Shown: piece by piece, positions 49,962 through 57,873 of the stretch
Position numbering within the stretch: position 1 is the stretch's first letter
How the letters are laid out: each line of letters opens with the position of its first letter
IMG/VR virus record: IMGVR_UViG_3300042197_001295
Span: 1 to 64,000 of that record
Source of the DNA: a virus
Strand: one strand, 5' to 3'
DNA: 64,000 nucleotides
Program-made: the position numbers and the translations under genes
Notes under the pieces: model-generated
Database searches by the model: none
What the model was told of the DNA's origin: nothing
The model's input: only the letters and a program-made list of their open reading frames with translations

Positions 49962-52900
49962 ATGGCTAGTTTGAAATCGCCGGGGATTTGTGTAAAAATA
50001 AGTGAGGAAGTTCTTAATATTCGTAATGAACAAGGAACTAAAATTTTAATTAATGGATTTACTCCAAAAGGAGATGCATATAGTCCAAAATATATTAATT
50101 CATTAAATGAATTTGAATTGGAATTTGGTCTTCCGTCAGAACCAGTAGAAAGATATTCTTATTTAGCAGTAAGAGAATCTTTAGAAGCAGGTGCTGATGT
50201 TTTGTTTACTAGATTACCATACGGAAGCGGAGCAGGTGTTTTAAACCAAGAAGAATATACTGCATTGGTGTTTCCCGTGATTGGTTTAAGTGCAGGAGAA
50301 ATTGATGTTTGTAATTGGTTTTCTAATCTTACTCAAGAAGAATATTTGGAAAAATTTCCTTGGATTTATGATGCAAATGAATTTTTATTAAAGGATTACA
50401 AGTTAGGATCTTCTAATTTGTTGTGTGATTTAAATGCAACTTCAGAACCTTCCGGTGTTCTTGTTATGCACAATTATCCTGTTCCTTCAACTGGTGCATT
50501 AAAACAAATTAAATTTAGAGGAGAACCAATAAGTGGAAGCGGCGACGATTCTGTAGCAGAACCTCTTAAATTCTTTACCATGCGTCAAGTTTCTGCAAAT
50601 AGCTGGAAAGTTATTAGCGTTATTGACCAAACACTCATTCCTTCACTTTCCAGTGATGAAACTTTAAATAGAGATGTTGATGGTAATTATGTGTTTAACA
50701 TACCCGGAAGTGGTTTACAAATGGAAAAAGGTGATATTGTGGCACACTATGCACAATATAGTGTTTTAAAATATTATCCTTCTACTCAAAGTATTAAAGG
50801 TAAATCTACAATAGTTCCCGGATCTGGTCTTTCTGCTACTTTAGCAGAAAACTTCGTTCTTACTTCTCAAGAACTTCAAACCGTAGGAGAAGAATATCTT
50901 CTTAATTTTACGTTTGTTCCCGAAGTTTCTGGATTAGATTGTTTTACTCTTGTTAATTCTGGATTAAAAATTCCAGAACAATTTAGATATCAAACTTCAG
51001 TTCTTCCCGGCGATGCACGATTGGAAGATGCTGATTATTATTTGCTTGGTCAACCCAAACAAATAACCTTGAACGAAGAACAATACAAAAACCTCAACGA
51101 AGGTAAGTTTAGTTGGGAATGTGGCGCACTTGCTAATAGTATTCCAGATTTAGATTTGGATAATGGAAGTGTCCGTGGTGGTATTATTGTTGTTGATGAA
51201 CTTCGTGAAAAGGTTTGCGATGATCACACTGGATGGTATATTGGTGTTACAGACAATACTAATTTTAATCCTACTACTGACTTTAAATCATTTACTGGTA
51301 TATATGGAAGATTCCAAACAACTTGTAATGGTGTTAGCGGAAGCTGGACCGAAGTTCCTGAAGAAAGATGGAACTTCAAGACTTGGAACCTTTATGGGGA
51401 ATTGGCAAGCTTGTCAGAAGCAGTTGAAAGATATGCACCTTCCCAGTTTGGAACCGAAGTATACAACGATCATTTAAATGTTACATTGTGGAAATTGACT
51501 CCAGATTCTTCTGGGAACATGATAAAATTAAACGCAGAATTGTGGGAAACTCATTCTGGTAGTTTAAATTCAAATAGAAAGGAAACAAACACTTCTGGTG
51601 AAAGTTTTGTTAATTTGTTCTTGCCGGAAGTTGTAAGAAGAAATAATTCTAGATTGAAAATTTTCGTTAATAAATTCTTGTCTGAAAGAAATTGTTGGAA
51701 CAATGATCAAACTGGTCTTCCCAAAAAGAGAGTTAGAATGGTCAATGGTTCTACTTTTGTTTCTCAAGAAGGATTAGATCCACAAGAACAAATGCAAGGT
51801 TATGCAGACAATCTTTTTGGATTAGCAAGTTGTGGTATAACTTGTGAACAAAGATTCTTAAACGAATGTCATACAAAAGACATAGGAAATCTTCCTATAA
51901 AATTACAAATAGCACTGAGAGGTGTGGAAAACCCGGAAATATATGATATTGATCTTTCTGTTGATGCTGGATTGTCTACTGTTTGGGCAACCAGAAACAG
52001 TGTGGAAGCATCTAACTGCGATGTTTGTAGAGACGATTCTTACATTTTCGATGACAATGTTTATGTAAATCTTGGATTCTTAAATGATTATGAAGGACTG
52101 AATGTTCTTACTCCAGCAAAAGCCGGATGGGATACTATATACAGAATTTTCAGAACTTTTGCAGAAGATCAAAGAGTTATTAACTGCGGTGTTCCAATTT
52201 TCCACATTCAAGATCCTTTAAGACAAATATTCGTAAATGGAAAATTCCGTACATTTGATAACAAAAAGGTCATTGTTTCTACCTCAGAAACGATGGGTAA
52301 AACTTTTGCTAGAACTATATGGGCACCATTGAAAAATTTATTAGAAGGTGTTAGTAGTCCATATGTTGGTGTTTGGGCAAACTGGTTACAAGCCTATAAT
52401 GCTTTTGATGACACTGTGTTTTGGGCACCTAGTTCTCCTTTTGTTGCTGCAATGTTAGCACGAAATGACGAAAATGGACCACAAAGAGTTGGAACTGCTC
52501 CTTTTGGATTATCTAATGGCGAAATTAGAAATGTTATTGGAGGTCAGGCTGGATTAGCAATAAATCCTTATCAAAAAGAAAGAGATAAACTTGCTGAAAT
52601 ATCCGCTAACCCGATTATATACATAAGAAACGAAGGAGCTATTTATTCCTTTAACCATAAAACTACTTTGAGATCTGAATATGCATTAAGATCTAGAGTT
52701 CCTGTTAGTAGAGTTTTCATCGAACTTGCAAAACAAGGACAAGAAATCGCATATGGATTCTTGAATCAACCCAATACTATAATTACTAGAACTAATCTTA
52801 GAAGTGCTATTGAAACCCGATTGAAAATTTATAAAGACAATGGGGTTTTAGAAAAATACAGAATTGTCATGACATCTGGCGACGATGGTCAAGTCGGAGG

Positions 52901-53015
52901 ACTCAAAAAGAGATTGAATGTGTTTATCTACTTGACATTCTCTGGATGGGTCGAAGAAATTGTTCTTAACTTTATAGGAACAGACGAAGGAGTTACGGTT
53001 GAAACTTTAGAATAA
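49962..53015 (+). CDS. 18: tail sheath protein gp18
   Basis: A 1017-residue contractile tail sheath protein (T4 gp18: 659). The start MASLKSPGICVKISE and the block FGLPSE...YSYLAVRESLEAGADVLFTRLPYG match the N-terminal domain of sheath proteins. The C-terminal domain (VLEKYRIVMTSGDDGQ, RLNVFIYLTFSGWVEEIVL) is the conserved polymerising part. The extra length lies in the middle, surface-exposed domains. AATAAATA stands only 1 nt before the ATG, closer than for any other gene, so either another promoter is used or the start differs (in-frame TTG at codon 4). Confidence 0.88.
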   Translation: MASLKSPGICVKISEEVLNIRNEQGTKILINGFTPKGDAYSPKYINSLNEFELEFGLPSEPVERYSYLAVRESLEAGADVLFTRLPYGSGAGVLNQEEYTALVFPVIGLSAGEIDVCNWFSNLTQEEYLEKFPWIYDANEFLLKDYKLGSSNLLCDLNATSEPSGVLVMHNYPVPSTGALKQIKFRGEPISGSGDDSVAEPLKFFTMRQVSANSWKVISVIDQTLIPSLSSDETLNRDVDGNYVFNIPGSGLQMEKGDIVAHYAQYSVLKYYPSTQSIKGKSTIVPGSGLSATLAENFVLTSQELQTVGEEYLLNFTFVPEVSGLDCFTLVNSGLKIPEQFRYQTSVLPGDARLEDADYYLLGQPKQITLNEEQYKNLNEGKFSWECGALANSIPDLDLDNGSVRGGIIVVDELREKVCDDHTGWYIGVTDNTNFNPTTDFKSFTGIYGRFQTTCNGVSGSWTEVPEERWNFKTWNLYGELASLSEAVERYAPSQFGTEVYNDHLNVTLWKLTPDSSGNMIKLNAELWETHSGSLNSNRKETNTSGESFVNLFLPEVVRRNNSRLKIFVNKFLSERNCWNNDQTGLPKKRVRMVNGSTFVSQEGLDPQEQMQGYADNLFGLASCGITCEQRFLNECHTKDIGNLPIKLQIALRGVENPEIYDIDLSVDAGLSTVWATRNSVEASNCDVCRDDSYIFDDNVYVNLGFLNDYEGLNVLTPAKAGWDTIYRIFRTFAEDQRVINCGVPIFHIQDPLRQIFVNGKFRTFDNKKVIVSTSETMGKTFARTIWAPLKNLLEGVSSPYVGVWANWLQAYNAFDDTVFWAPSSPFVAAMLARNDENGPQRVGTAPFGLSNGEIRNVIGGQAGLAINPYQKERDKLAEISANPIIYIRNEGAIYSFNHKTTLRSEYALRSRVPVSRVFIELAKQGQEIAYGFLNQPNTIITRTNLRSAIETRLKIYKDNGVLEKYRIVMTSGDDGQVGGLKKRLNVFIYLTFSGWVEEIVLNFIGTDEGVTVETLE

Positions 53016-53057
53016 AAAATAGGTAAAGACAAATCATAAAACCAAAAAACCGTTATC

Positions 53058-53084
53058 AACCCGCACATAAAGTGCGGGTTTTTT
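53058..53084 (+). terminator. intrinsic terminator after the sheath gene
   Basis: A 9-bp stem (AACCCGCAC / GTGCGGGTT), loop ATAAA, then a run of T. It follows the sheath stop codon by about 40 nt. Confidence 0.85.
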
Positions 53085-53124
53085 GTAGAGAAAAACTAAA
53101 AATATGAAAAAGTTAACACACAAC

Positions 53125-53367
53125 TTAATTAAATTTTAGCTTGAATCTATCCTCTTTAGGCAGATTGAACATACAATCGTTTTTATCTGCCCTGATTTCT
53201 GGGTTACTTTCATTTTTCTTTCTCAAAAGCGGTAAAATTTCCTCTGTTAGATTTTTAGTAATCGTTTGCAATTGGTAAACAGAATCCATCAAAACTTTTT
53301 GACGATGTTCAAATTTTTGGATTTTTTCGCTGAGTAGTTCCAATTCTTGAAGTAGTTCTTCGTTCAT
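53125..53367 (-). CDS. unknown small coiled-coil protein
   Basis: An 80-residue protein starting at ATG 53367; the upstream TTG at 53388 lies inside the promoter. Residues 1-55 are a Leu/Glu/Lys heptad coiled coil (ELLQELELLSEKIQKFEHRQ), with a basic C-terminus. It is a lone minus-strand gene between sheath and capsid genes, driven by a sigma-70 promoter, probably early. Function unknown. Confidence 0.55.
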   Translation of the reverse strand: MNEELLQELELLSEKIQKFEHRQKVLMDSVYQLQTITKNLTEEILPLLRKKNESNPEIRADKNDCMFNLPKEDRFKLKFN

Positions 53368-53376
53368 CTTGATGTG

Positions 53377-53404
53377 ATCATACCACAAAAAAACACATTG
53401 TCAA
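53377..53404 (-). promoter_or_regulatory. sigma-70 promoter
   Basis: Minus strand TTGACA (53404-53399), 16-bp spacer, TATGAT (53382-53377), 9 nt before ATG 53367. Confidence 0.75.
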
Positions 53405-53434
53405 CGATTTTTTTTAAAAAAATATTTAATGACG

Positions 53435-53442
53435 TATAAATA
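53435..53442 (+). promoter_or_regulatory. T4-type late promoter octamer of the capsid gene
   Basis: A perfect TATAAATA, 90 nt before the chosen capsid ATG 53533. This gene would have a real 5' leader, unlike most others. Confidence 0.6.
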
Positions 53443-53532
53443 AATTTGTATAGTCGCAAACCAATTTGTGAAAATACGAAATTACGGAAAACATTTTTGT
53501 GGTCCGTGAAACCAAAAACCCAAAATAAAAAT

Positions 53533-55059
53533 ATGTTATTAGACGAAAGTTATCAAGGTTCGGTATCCAAGGCAAAAATGCTCACTGCCAAATGGCGGGA
53601 AGTTCTTGACCACGAAGATGCCGGAAGTCGCAGAATTGAAGATCCATATCTTCGTTATTGTACAGCTCAAATTCTCGAAAACCAAGCAGATTGGTTTAAG
53701 AAAAAGGGAATGTTGAGATTTAATGGTGGTCGTGGAGTTCAAAGATTGAACGAAGCAGGACTTGGAAACAATGATATTTATACCTCTTATGGTAATCCCG
53801 GATACAATGTCGGTGCAAATGGCGGAGATGTTCCTGCCAATAACGACTTTTATGCTCCGGGCGATGCTCGTATCCCGACTACGTTGATCCCGATGTTAAG
53901 ACGTACGTTCCCTTCGTTGATCACGCACGAAATTGCTGGTGTTCAACCTATGGACGGACCCTTAGCACTCATTTGGGCATTACGTTATCGTTATGATGGC
54001 GAAAACCTTGCTTGCTTCTCTCCTGATGGTGGTTGCAGCATGAATGCTCCTGCTGTTAGCAGTGCCCCTTGGAGAGCGCACAGTTATCAAGAAGCGGGTA
54101 ATCCTGCTTACTTGAATACTGCTCACACTGGTGTTATTAACAATAGCCTTAGTGGTATTGGTGTTGTTGGTCAATCTACCTCTGGTAGTAATTTCGACAG
54201 TCTTCCGTTTGAAATGGGTGTTGCAGAACAATTGTTAAATTGGGAAAGCAAAACTAATTTCCCGCAAATGAAGTTTACCCTTGAAAAGACTGCTGTTGAA
54301 GCAGGTACTAGAAGGCTTGCTACCAAGTGGCCTCTTGAAGCTGAACAAGACTTGGGTGCAATGAATCGTTTGGATATTCGTCAGGAAATGACCAATATCA
54401 TGGCATACGAATTACAAGCGGAAATTGACCGTGAAATTGTCATTCGTATGAGAAACATTGCTTTGCAAGCTGGTCAAGGTATCGCAAATGGGTATTCCTT
54501 GTGGAGTCCTTGTAGTGCTGATGGTCGTCACTTTGCAGAACGTGGTGTTGATTTGTATGCTCGTATCGTGCAAATCGCAAACATCATGACTGTCAAGACC
54601 AGACGTGGTCCTGCTAACTTCTTGATTGTTACCCCTACGGTTGCAACCATTCTCCAAACTTTGGATAATTATACTTTGTATAATATCAATCACACTCTTC
54701 CTCAAACCCAATCTTTTGGTATTACCAAGATTGGTACCTTGGGTGGTGAGTTTACTGTTTACAGAGATGTTCACACCGAAGCTCAGTGGGTTCAAGGTCA
54801 AAGACCTAATCGTATTGATTATATCCTTCTTGGATACAAGGGACGTGAGTTCTGGGATACTGGATTGGTTTATGCTCCGTATATTCCAATTACTATCCAA
54901 GAAACCATTGGACCAAACGATGGTGCTGCTAGAATTCTCATGATGACTCGCTATGCGGTAGCGGAATCGATTTGGGGGTCCAGTAACTTCTATCATGTTC
55001 TGATTTTGAAGGGTCTTGGTCAAGCATGTGGAGTTAACGGTCCTGTGTATATGGGCTAA
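53533..55059 (+). CDS. 23: major capsid protein gp23
   Basis: A 508-residue T4-type major capsid protein (T4 gp23: 521). Conserved blocks: RIPTTLIPMLRRTFPSLITH, EIAGVQPMDGPLALIWALRY, YELQAEIDREIVIRM and TVATILQTLDNYTLY. The propeptide ends at QRLNE|A (after Glu74), matching gp23 processing by gp21 after Glu65 in T4. The ATG at 53533 is chosen; a TTG at 53446 would add 29 residues with no T4 counterpart. Codons are less AT-biased than elsewhere (CGT, GGT, GCT), as expected for a very highly expressed gene. Confidence 0.93.
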   Translation: MLLDESYQGSVSKAKMLTAKWREVLDHEDAGSRRIEDPYLRYCTAQILENQADWFKKKGMLRFNGGRGVQRLNEAGLGNNDIYTSYGNPGYNVGANGGDVPANNDFYAPGDARIPTTLIPMLRRTFPSLITHEIAGVQPMDGPLALIWALRYRYDGENLACFSPDGGCSMNAPAVSSAPWRAHSYQEAGNPAYLNTAHTGVINNSLSGIGVVGQSTSGSNFDSLPFEMGVAEQLLNWESKTNFPQMKFTLEKTAVEAGTRRLATKWPLEAEQDLGAMNRLDIRQEMTNIMAYELQAEIDREIVIRMRNIALQAGQGIANGYSLWSPCSADGRHFAERGVDLYARIVQIANIMTVKTRRGPANFLIVTPTVATILQTLDNYTLYNINHTLPQTQSFGITKIGTLGGEFTVYRDVHTEAQWVQGQRPNRIDYILLGYKGREFWDTGLVYAPYIPITIQETIGPNDGAARILMMTRYAVAESIWGSSNFYHVLILKGLGQACGVNGPVYMG

Positions 55060-55094
55060 TAACTCCCTGTAAATCAAAGAGTTACAACTAATTA

Positions 55095-55130
55095 ACAAAC
55101 CGTAAGACAAAATCTTACGGTTTGTTTTTG
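55095..55130 (+). terminator. intrinsic terminator after the capsid gene
   Basis: A 13-bp perfect stem (ACAAACCGTAAGA / TCTTACGGTTTGT) with a 5-nt loop and a following T-run. Confidence 0.85.
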
Positions 55131-55137
55131 TAATTTA

Positions 55138-55233
55138 ATGGTATGCCGTCTCTGCGAGCATTTGGATTTAGATGGTTCTATGTCAATTGACACAACAACT
55201 CTGATACAGTATAATGCCGTATTACTATTATGA
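55138..55233 (+). CDS. possible 31-residue protein (low confidence)
   Basis: A short frame MVCRLCEHLDLDGSMSIDTT... with a CxxC pair. Its TGA overlaps the ATG of the next small frame (ATGA). No Shine-Dalgarno sequence or promoter is placed for it, and a sigma-70 promoter for the next frame lies inside it, so it may not be expressed. Confidence 0.25.
   Translation: MVCRLCEHLDLDGSMSIDTTTLIQYNAVLLL
55187..55215 (+). promoter_or_regulatory. consensus sigma-70 promoter
   Basis: TTGACA (55187-55192), 17-bp spacer, TATAAT (55210-55215): both boxes are perfect. It precedes the 55230 small frame by 14 nt. Confidence 0.75.
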
Positions 55234-55307
55234 AAAAAGAAGAAATAGAAACTTGGAAAAAACACTTTCAAAAATTCAATAAAGCGACGTTTATGAAGCA
55301 TAAATAA
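55230..55307 (+). CDS. possible 25-residue basic protein
   Basis: A short frame MKKEEIETWKKHFQKFNKAT... directly behind a perfect sigma-70 promoter. After its TAA the frame continues as QKLKDHIYDSKLTEYQNMKK and then stops again, so it may be the front of a broken, longer gene. The following 120 bp hold no other gene and end at a terminator. Confidence 0.4.
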   Translation: MKKEEIETWKKHFQKFNKATFMKHK

Positions 55308-55430
55308 CAAAAGTTAAAGGATCACATATATGATTCAAAATTAACAGAATATCAAAATATGAAAAAATAATGGATATAAGCGCATTTATGATTGTGGAAA
55401 GAAAAAATACATATTTGAAGTAAAATAAAG

Positions 55431-55463
55431 AAAAGGGGGAGACGTTTTAGTCTCCCCCTTTTC
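55431..55463. terminator. bidirectional intrinsic terminator
   Basis: A 9-bp GC-rich stem (GGGGGAGAC / GTCTCCCCC), 6-nt loop, flanked by AAAA and TTTT, extendable to 13 bp. It serves the plus-strand small gene and the minus-strand Hsp20 gene. Confidence 0.88.
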
Positions 55464-55474
55464 TCATCCCTATA

Positions 55475-55912
55475 TTAACTTAATTTATAAGTCTTTATAT
55501 TTTCTCTTTCTCTTTTTGATCTGGGAACCAACACTTCTAATACTCCATCAGTATATTTAAATGATATATTGTCAATATCATAATCTTGACCAACAGAAAA
55601 CGATCTATTATATGTATATTCTTTTTTCCCGTCTTTTGATACAATTTGTCTTTTGCCGGAAATATATACTTCTCTAGAAACAGAATTAGACTTTAGTTCC
55701 ATTTCATCTTTAGGAACACCCGGAAGGTCAATTTGAACAGTTAAACCATCTTCATTAGAAGAAAATCTAACTTGATCTCCAGTTTTATATATTTGTTCCA
55801 AGTTATGAAATACTGGAACCCGATTAAATTCACTGAATAATCGATCCATTTCGATTAACAATGCATTTTGTGGTAATTGTGGTGATTGACGATTTAGTTT
55901 ATATTTGTCCAT
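55475..55912 (-). CDS. hsp20: small heat-shock protein Hsp20
   Basis: A 145-residue protein with an alpha-crystallin domain at about residues 48-140: VRFSSNEDGLTVQIDLPGVP, the strand pair SREVYISGKRQ, and the signature DGVLEVLVPRSK near the C-terminus. Small heat-shock proteins hold unfolding proteins; T4-like marine phages often carry one. Its promoter combines a sigma-70 pair with a perfect late octamer, so both early and late expression is possible. It has a leader of about 50 nt. Confidence 0.9.
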   Translation of the reverse strand: MDKYKLNRQSPQLPQNALLIEMDRLFSEFNRVPVFHNLEQIYKTGDQVRFSSNEDGLTVQIDLPGVPKDEMELKSNSVSREVYISGKRQIVSKDGKKEYTYNRSFSVGQDYDIDNISFKYTDGVLEVLVPRSKRERENIKTYKLS

Positions 55913-55969
55913 GGTTTTTTGTAATTAGTTAGTTAAAATGTAGTTTGTTTTAGTTACAAACTACAAAAA

Positions 55970-56000
55970 TATTTATACTACAAACAATCTATCTTGTCAA
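55970..56000 (-). promoter_or_regulatory. overlapping sigma-70 and late promoter of hsp20
   Basis: Minus strand TTGACA (56000-55995), 17-bp spacer, TATAAA (55977-55972), which is also the start of a perfect TATAAATA (55977-55970). Confidence 0.75.
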
Positions 56001-56011
56001 GACATGTTTTT

Positions 56012-56764
56012 TTAGTTAAATATGATTTCTACACCGAGTAAATGGGCATCGTGACCGTAAGTATCGCCGGATGCAGTAGCATTTCGGTAGATTTGGAATA
56101 ATATCGGTGTGTTTGCTGCTGGTGTTCCTGCAATAGTAACTGCATTTGTTGCTGATGTAATGTGCATATCGTTCAGGGCAAGGAGAGTATCAGTTACCGT
56201 TTGTGCGTTACCAAATGAGGTATCCAGTGCATCGTGATTTGCGAATGCACGACCTTGAATACTCCAGACGACATCATCATTACCGTCCCCAACTCCACTT
56301 GCCGTCCAATAAAATCGGGAAGTTATGGTAGAATTATTGTAGTTGTTTGGAAGGATGACAACAGCTTGGGCAAATTCGTTTGTAGTTGCATCGAAAAGAA
56401 GCTCATCCCAATTTGTGTGGTTAATAGGAAGTTCACGAGAATTCACTCTACATCCATTGGTTTTACGAGGAACCCATGTGTTTGCATTAATCCAAATGTT
56501 TGTTGCACCGAAATGACTACTTAATGAATTGAAATTTATTAGTAAATTATCTACTTCTACTTCAAGGGCACTTAAACTACCAGAATCGGAAAATTCATCA
56601 ACTATATCAACAACATCTTCTACTCTATAACTTCTTGGTCCTCCGTCAGAACTTTCTCCTGATATTATTTCAGAAGCTGTAACGAGAGGAGGAACTTCAT
56701 ATCTTCCCGGTGATCTCATTCCAGCTAATGGATCATAATAAGGATCATTTGACTCGTTACTCAT
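56012..56764 (-). CDS. virion surface protein with a jelly-roll-like C-terminal domain
   Basis: A 250-residue protein. The N-terminal 80 residues are acidic and AT-rich in codons. The C-terminal domain (about 95-250: NEFAQAVVILPNNYNNSTIT, SRFYWTASGVG, VVWSIQGRAFANHD, HLLGVEIIF) is a beta-rich module I recognise from C-termini of various phage structural proteins; its function is not established here. This part is less AT-rich than the N-terminal part, suggesting module exchange. Start ATG 56764 is chosen from the octamer 6 nt before it; TTG 56770 abuts the octamer. Confidence 0.65.
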   Translation of the reverse strand: MSNESNDPYYDPLAGMRSPGRYEVPPLVTASEIISGESSDGGPRSYRVEDVVDIVDEFSDSGSLSALEVEVDNLLINFNSLSSHFGATNIWINANTWVPRKTNGCRVNSRELPINHTNWDELLFDATTNEFAQAVVILPNNYNNSTITSRFYWTASGVGDGNDDVVWSIQGRAFANHDALDTSFGNAQTVTDTLLALNDMHITSATNAVTIAGTPAANTPILFQIYRNATASGDTYGHDAHLLGVEIIFN

Positions 56765-56770
56765 ATACAA

Positions 56771-56778
56771 TATTTATA
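56771..56778 (-). promoter_or_regulatory. T4-type late promoter octamer
   Basis: A perfect TATAAATA on the minus strand, 6 nt before ATG 56764. Confidence 0.65.
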
Positions 56779-56821
56779 CATATATTTTATATTTTAAAAC
56801 CAATTATCGATAAATAACAAA

Positions 56822-56829
56822 GATAAATA
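56822..56829 (+). promoter_or_regulatory. late promoter octamer (7/8)
   Basis: GATAAATA, 7 nt before ATG 56837. Confidence 0.55.
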
Positions 56830-56836
56830 AATTTAA

Positions 56837-57853
56837 ATGACTTCGTCTAAAAAAATACCTTATATTAAAAAAATAGAAGCTAATGTATGTCCACAAGAAA
56901 CAATAGACATTATAAACAGAAACTTGTCTTCTATTGTAAATGCATTTAAAGCAGAAGCCAGTCCTGTTTATACATTGGGAGATATAAAAGCAAGTTTATC
57001 TAAAACAGACGAAAATGGATGGTTTGTTTGTGACGGCAGACTATTCGATTTAGAATTATTTCCGCAATTAAGAACATTGGTAACTCAAGGCGTTTTGACT
57101 CAAGTTGGACCAAGTACAGTTTTATTGCCGGATTTGAGAGGAAGATTTTTAAGAGGATATGATTCTTCTAATGAAAGAGATCCAGATTTTGCTACTAGAT
57201 ATAATATTTTAGGAAATACTTCTGGGAATTCTTTTCCGGGAACTTATCAAGATCATGCACAAGAAATAGAAAAAGAAGCATATGATTATTACTATTCTTA
57301 TTCTGATACTATAAAATATAGAGAATATACTTTTAATAAAGTAGTTAGAGACGCTAGTAAATTGTCAGGATCGGAATTTGTAGACTACAATGAAGTTAAA
57401 AAAGCCTATTTAGATGATGATACAAATTTACAATCTAGATTAATAACAGAAAAAAAAGATTATAAACAAAAAGTAGAAGCAGTTAAACTTCCTAGTTTAA
57501 ATCAAGTTATAAACAGGGACAATCACGAATTAAAAGTTCCGATAGCAAACAACGAACAAGGTGTTGTAAGAGGAATTGCATCACAAAATTCTGGAATTAA
57601 TTCTGGTGTAGAATCCCGTCCAAAAAATATGACGGTCGTTTATAAATTATATATAGGAGAACCAAACTGCTGTAGTCCTGAAGAATTGCCAGAATGGAAC
57701 GTGGAAGATGCAAATGTTTGGTTTCCTGCTAATTTCAGCGAACCGTTGGATTGTAGCAGTCTGTCTGCATTGTCTGCAATATACACTGATTTAGCATGTG
57801 ATCCATTTGATTTAGATAATAATTTAGATACTGGAAACTTACAACAAATATAA
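56837..57853 (+). CDS. tail-collar protein, short-tail-fibre-like
   Basis: A 338-residue protein with the best-preserved collar domain of the window: LGDIKASLSKTDENGWFVCD, GRLFDLELFPQLRTL and LPDLRGRFLRGYDSSNERDP at about residues 47-120. The rest carries a charged helical insertion and then RPKNMTVVYKLYIGEPNCC, the usual end of collar proteins. Related to T4 gp12-type short fibres. It shares N- and C-terminal patterns with the 10154 and 11084 proteins, making a three-member family. Confidence 0.78.
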   Translation: MTSSKKIPYIKKIEANVCPQETIDIINRNLSSIVNAFKAEASPVYTLGDIKASLSKTDENGWFVCDGRLFDLELFPQLRTLVTQGVLTQVGPSTVLLPDLRGRFLRGYDSSNERDPDFATRYNILGNTSGNSFPGTYQDHAQEIEKEAYDYYYSYSDTIKYREYTFNKVVRDASKLSGSEFVDYNEVKKAYLDDDTNLQSRLITEKKDYKQKVEAVKLPSLNQVINRDNHELKVPIANNEQGVVRGIASQNSGINSGVESRPKNMTVVYKLYIGEPNCCSPEELPEWNVEDANVWFPANFSEPLDCSSLSALSAIYTDLACDPFDLDNNLDTGNLQQI

Positions 57854-57873
57854 GATATAAGTATTAATATAAA

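Noticed and set aside
53446-53532. N-terminal extension of the capsid protein from TTG 53446
   Set aside because: It starts with TTG only 3 nt after the octamer, is Lys/Cys-rich and has no gp23 counterpart; the ATG at 53533 gives a normal gp23 length and cleavage position.
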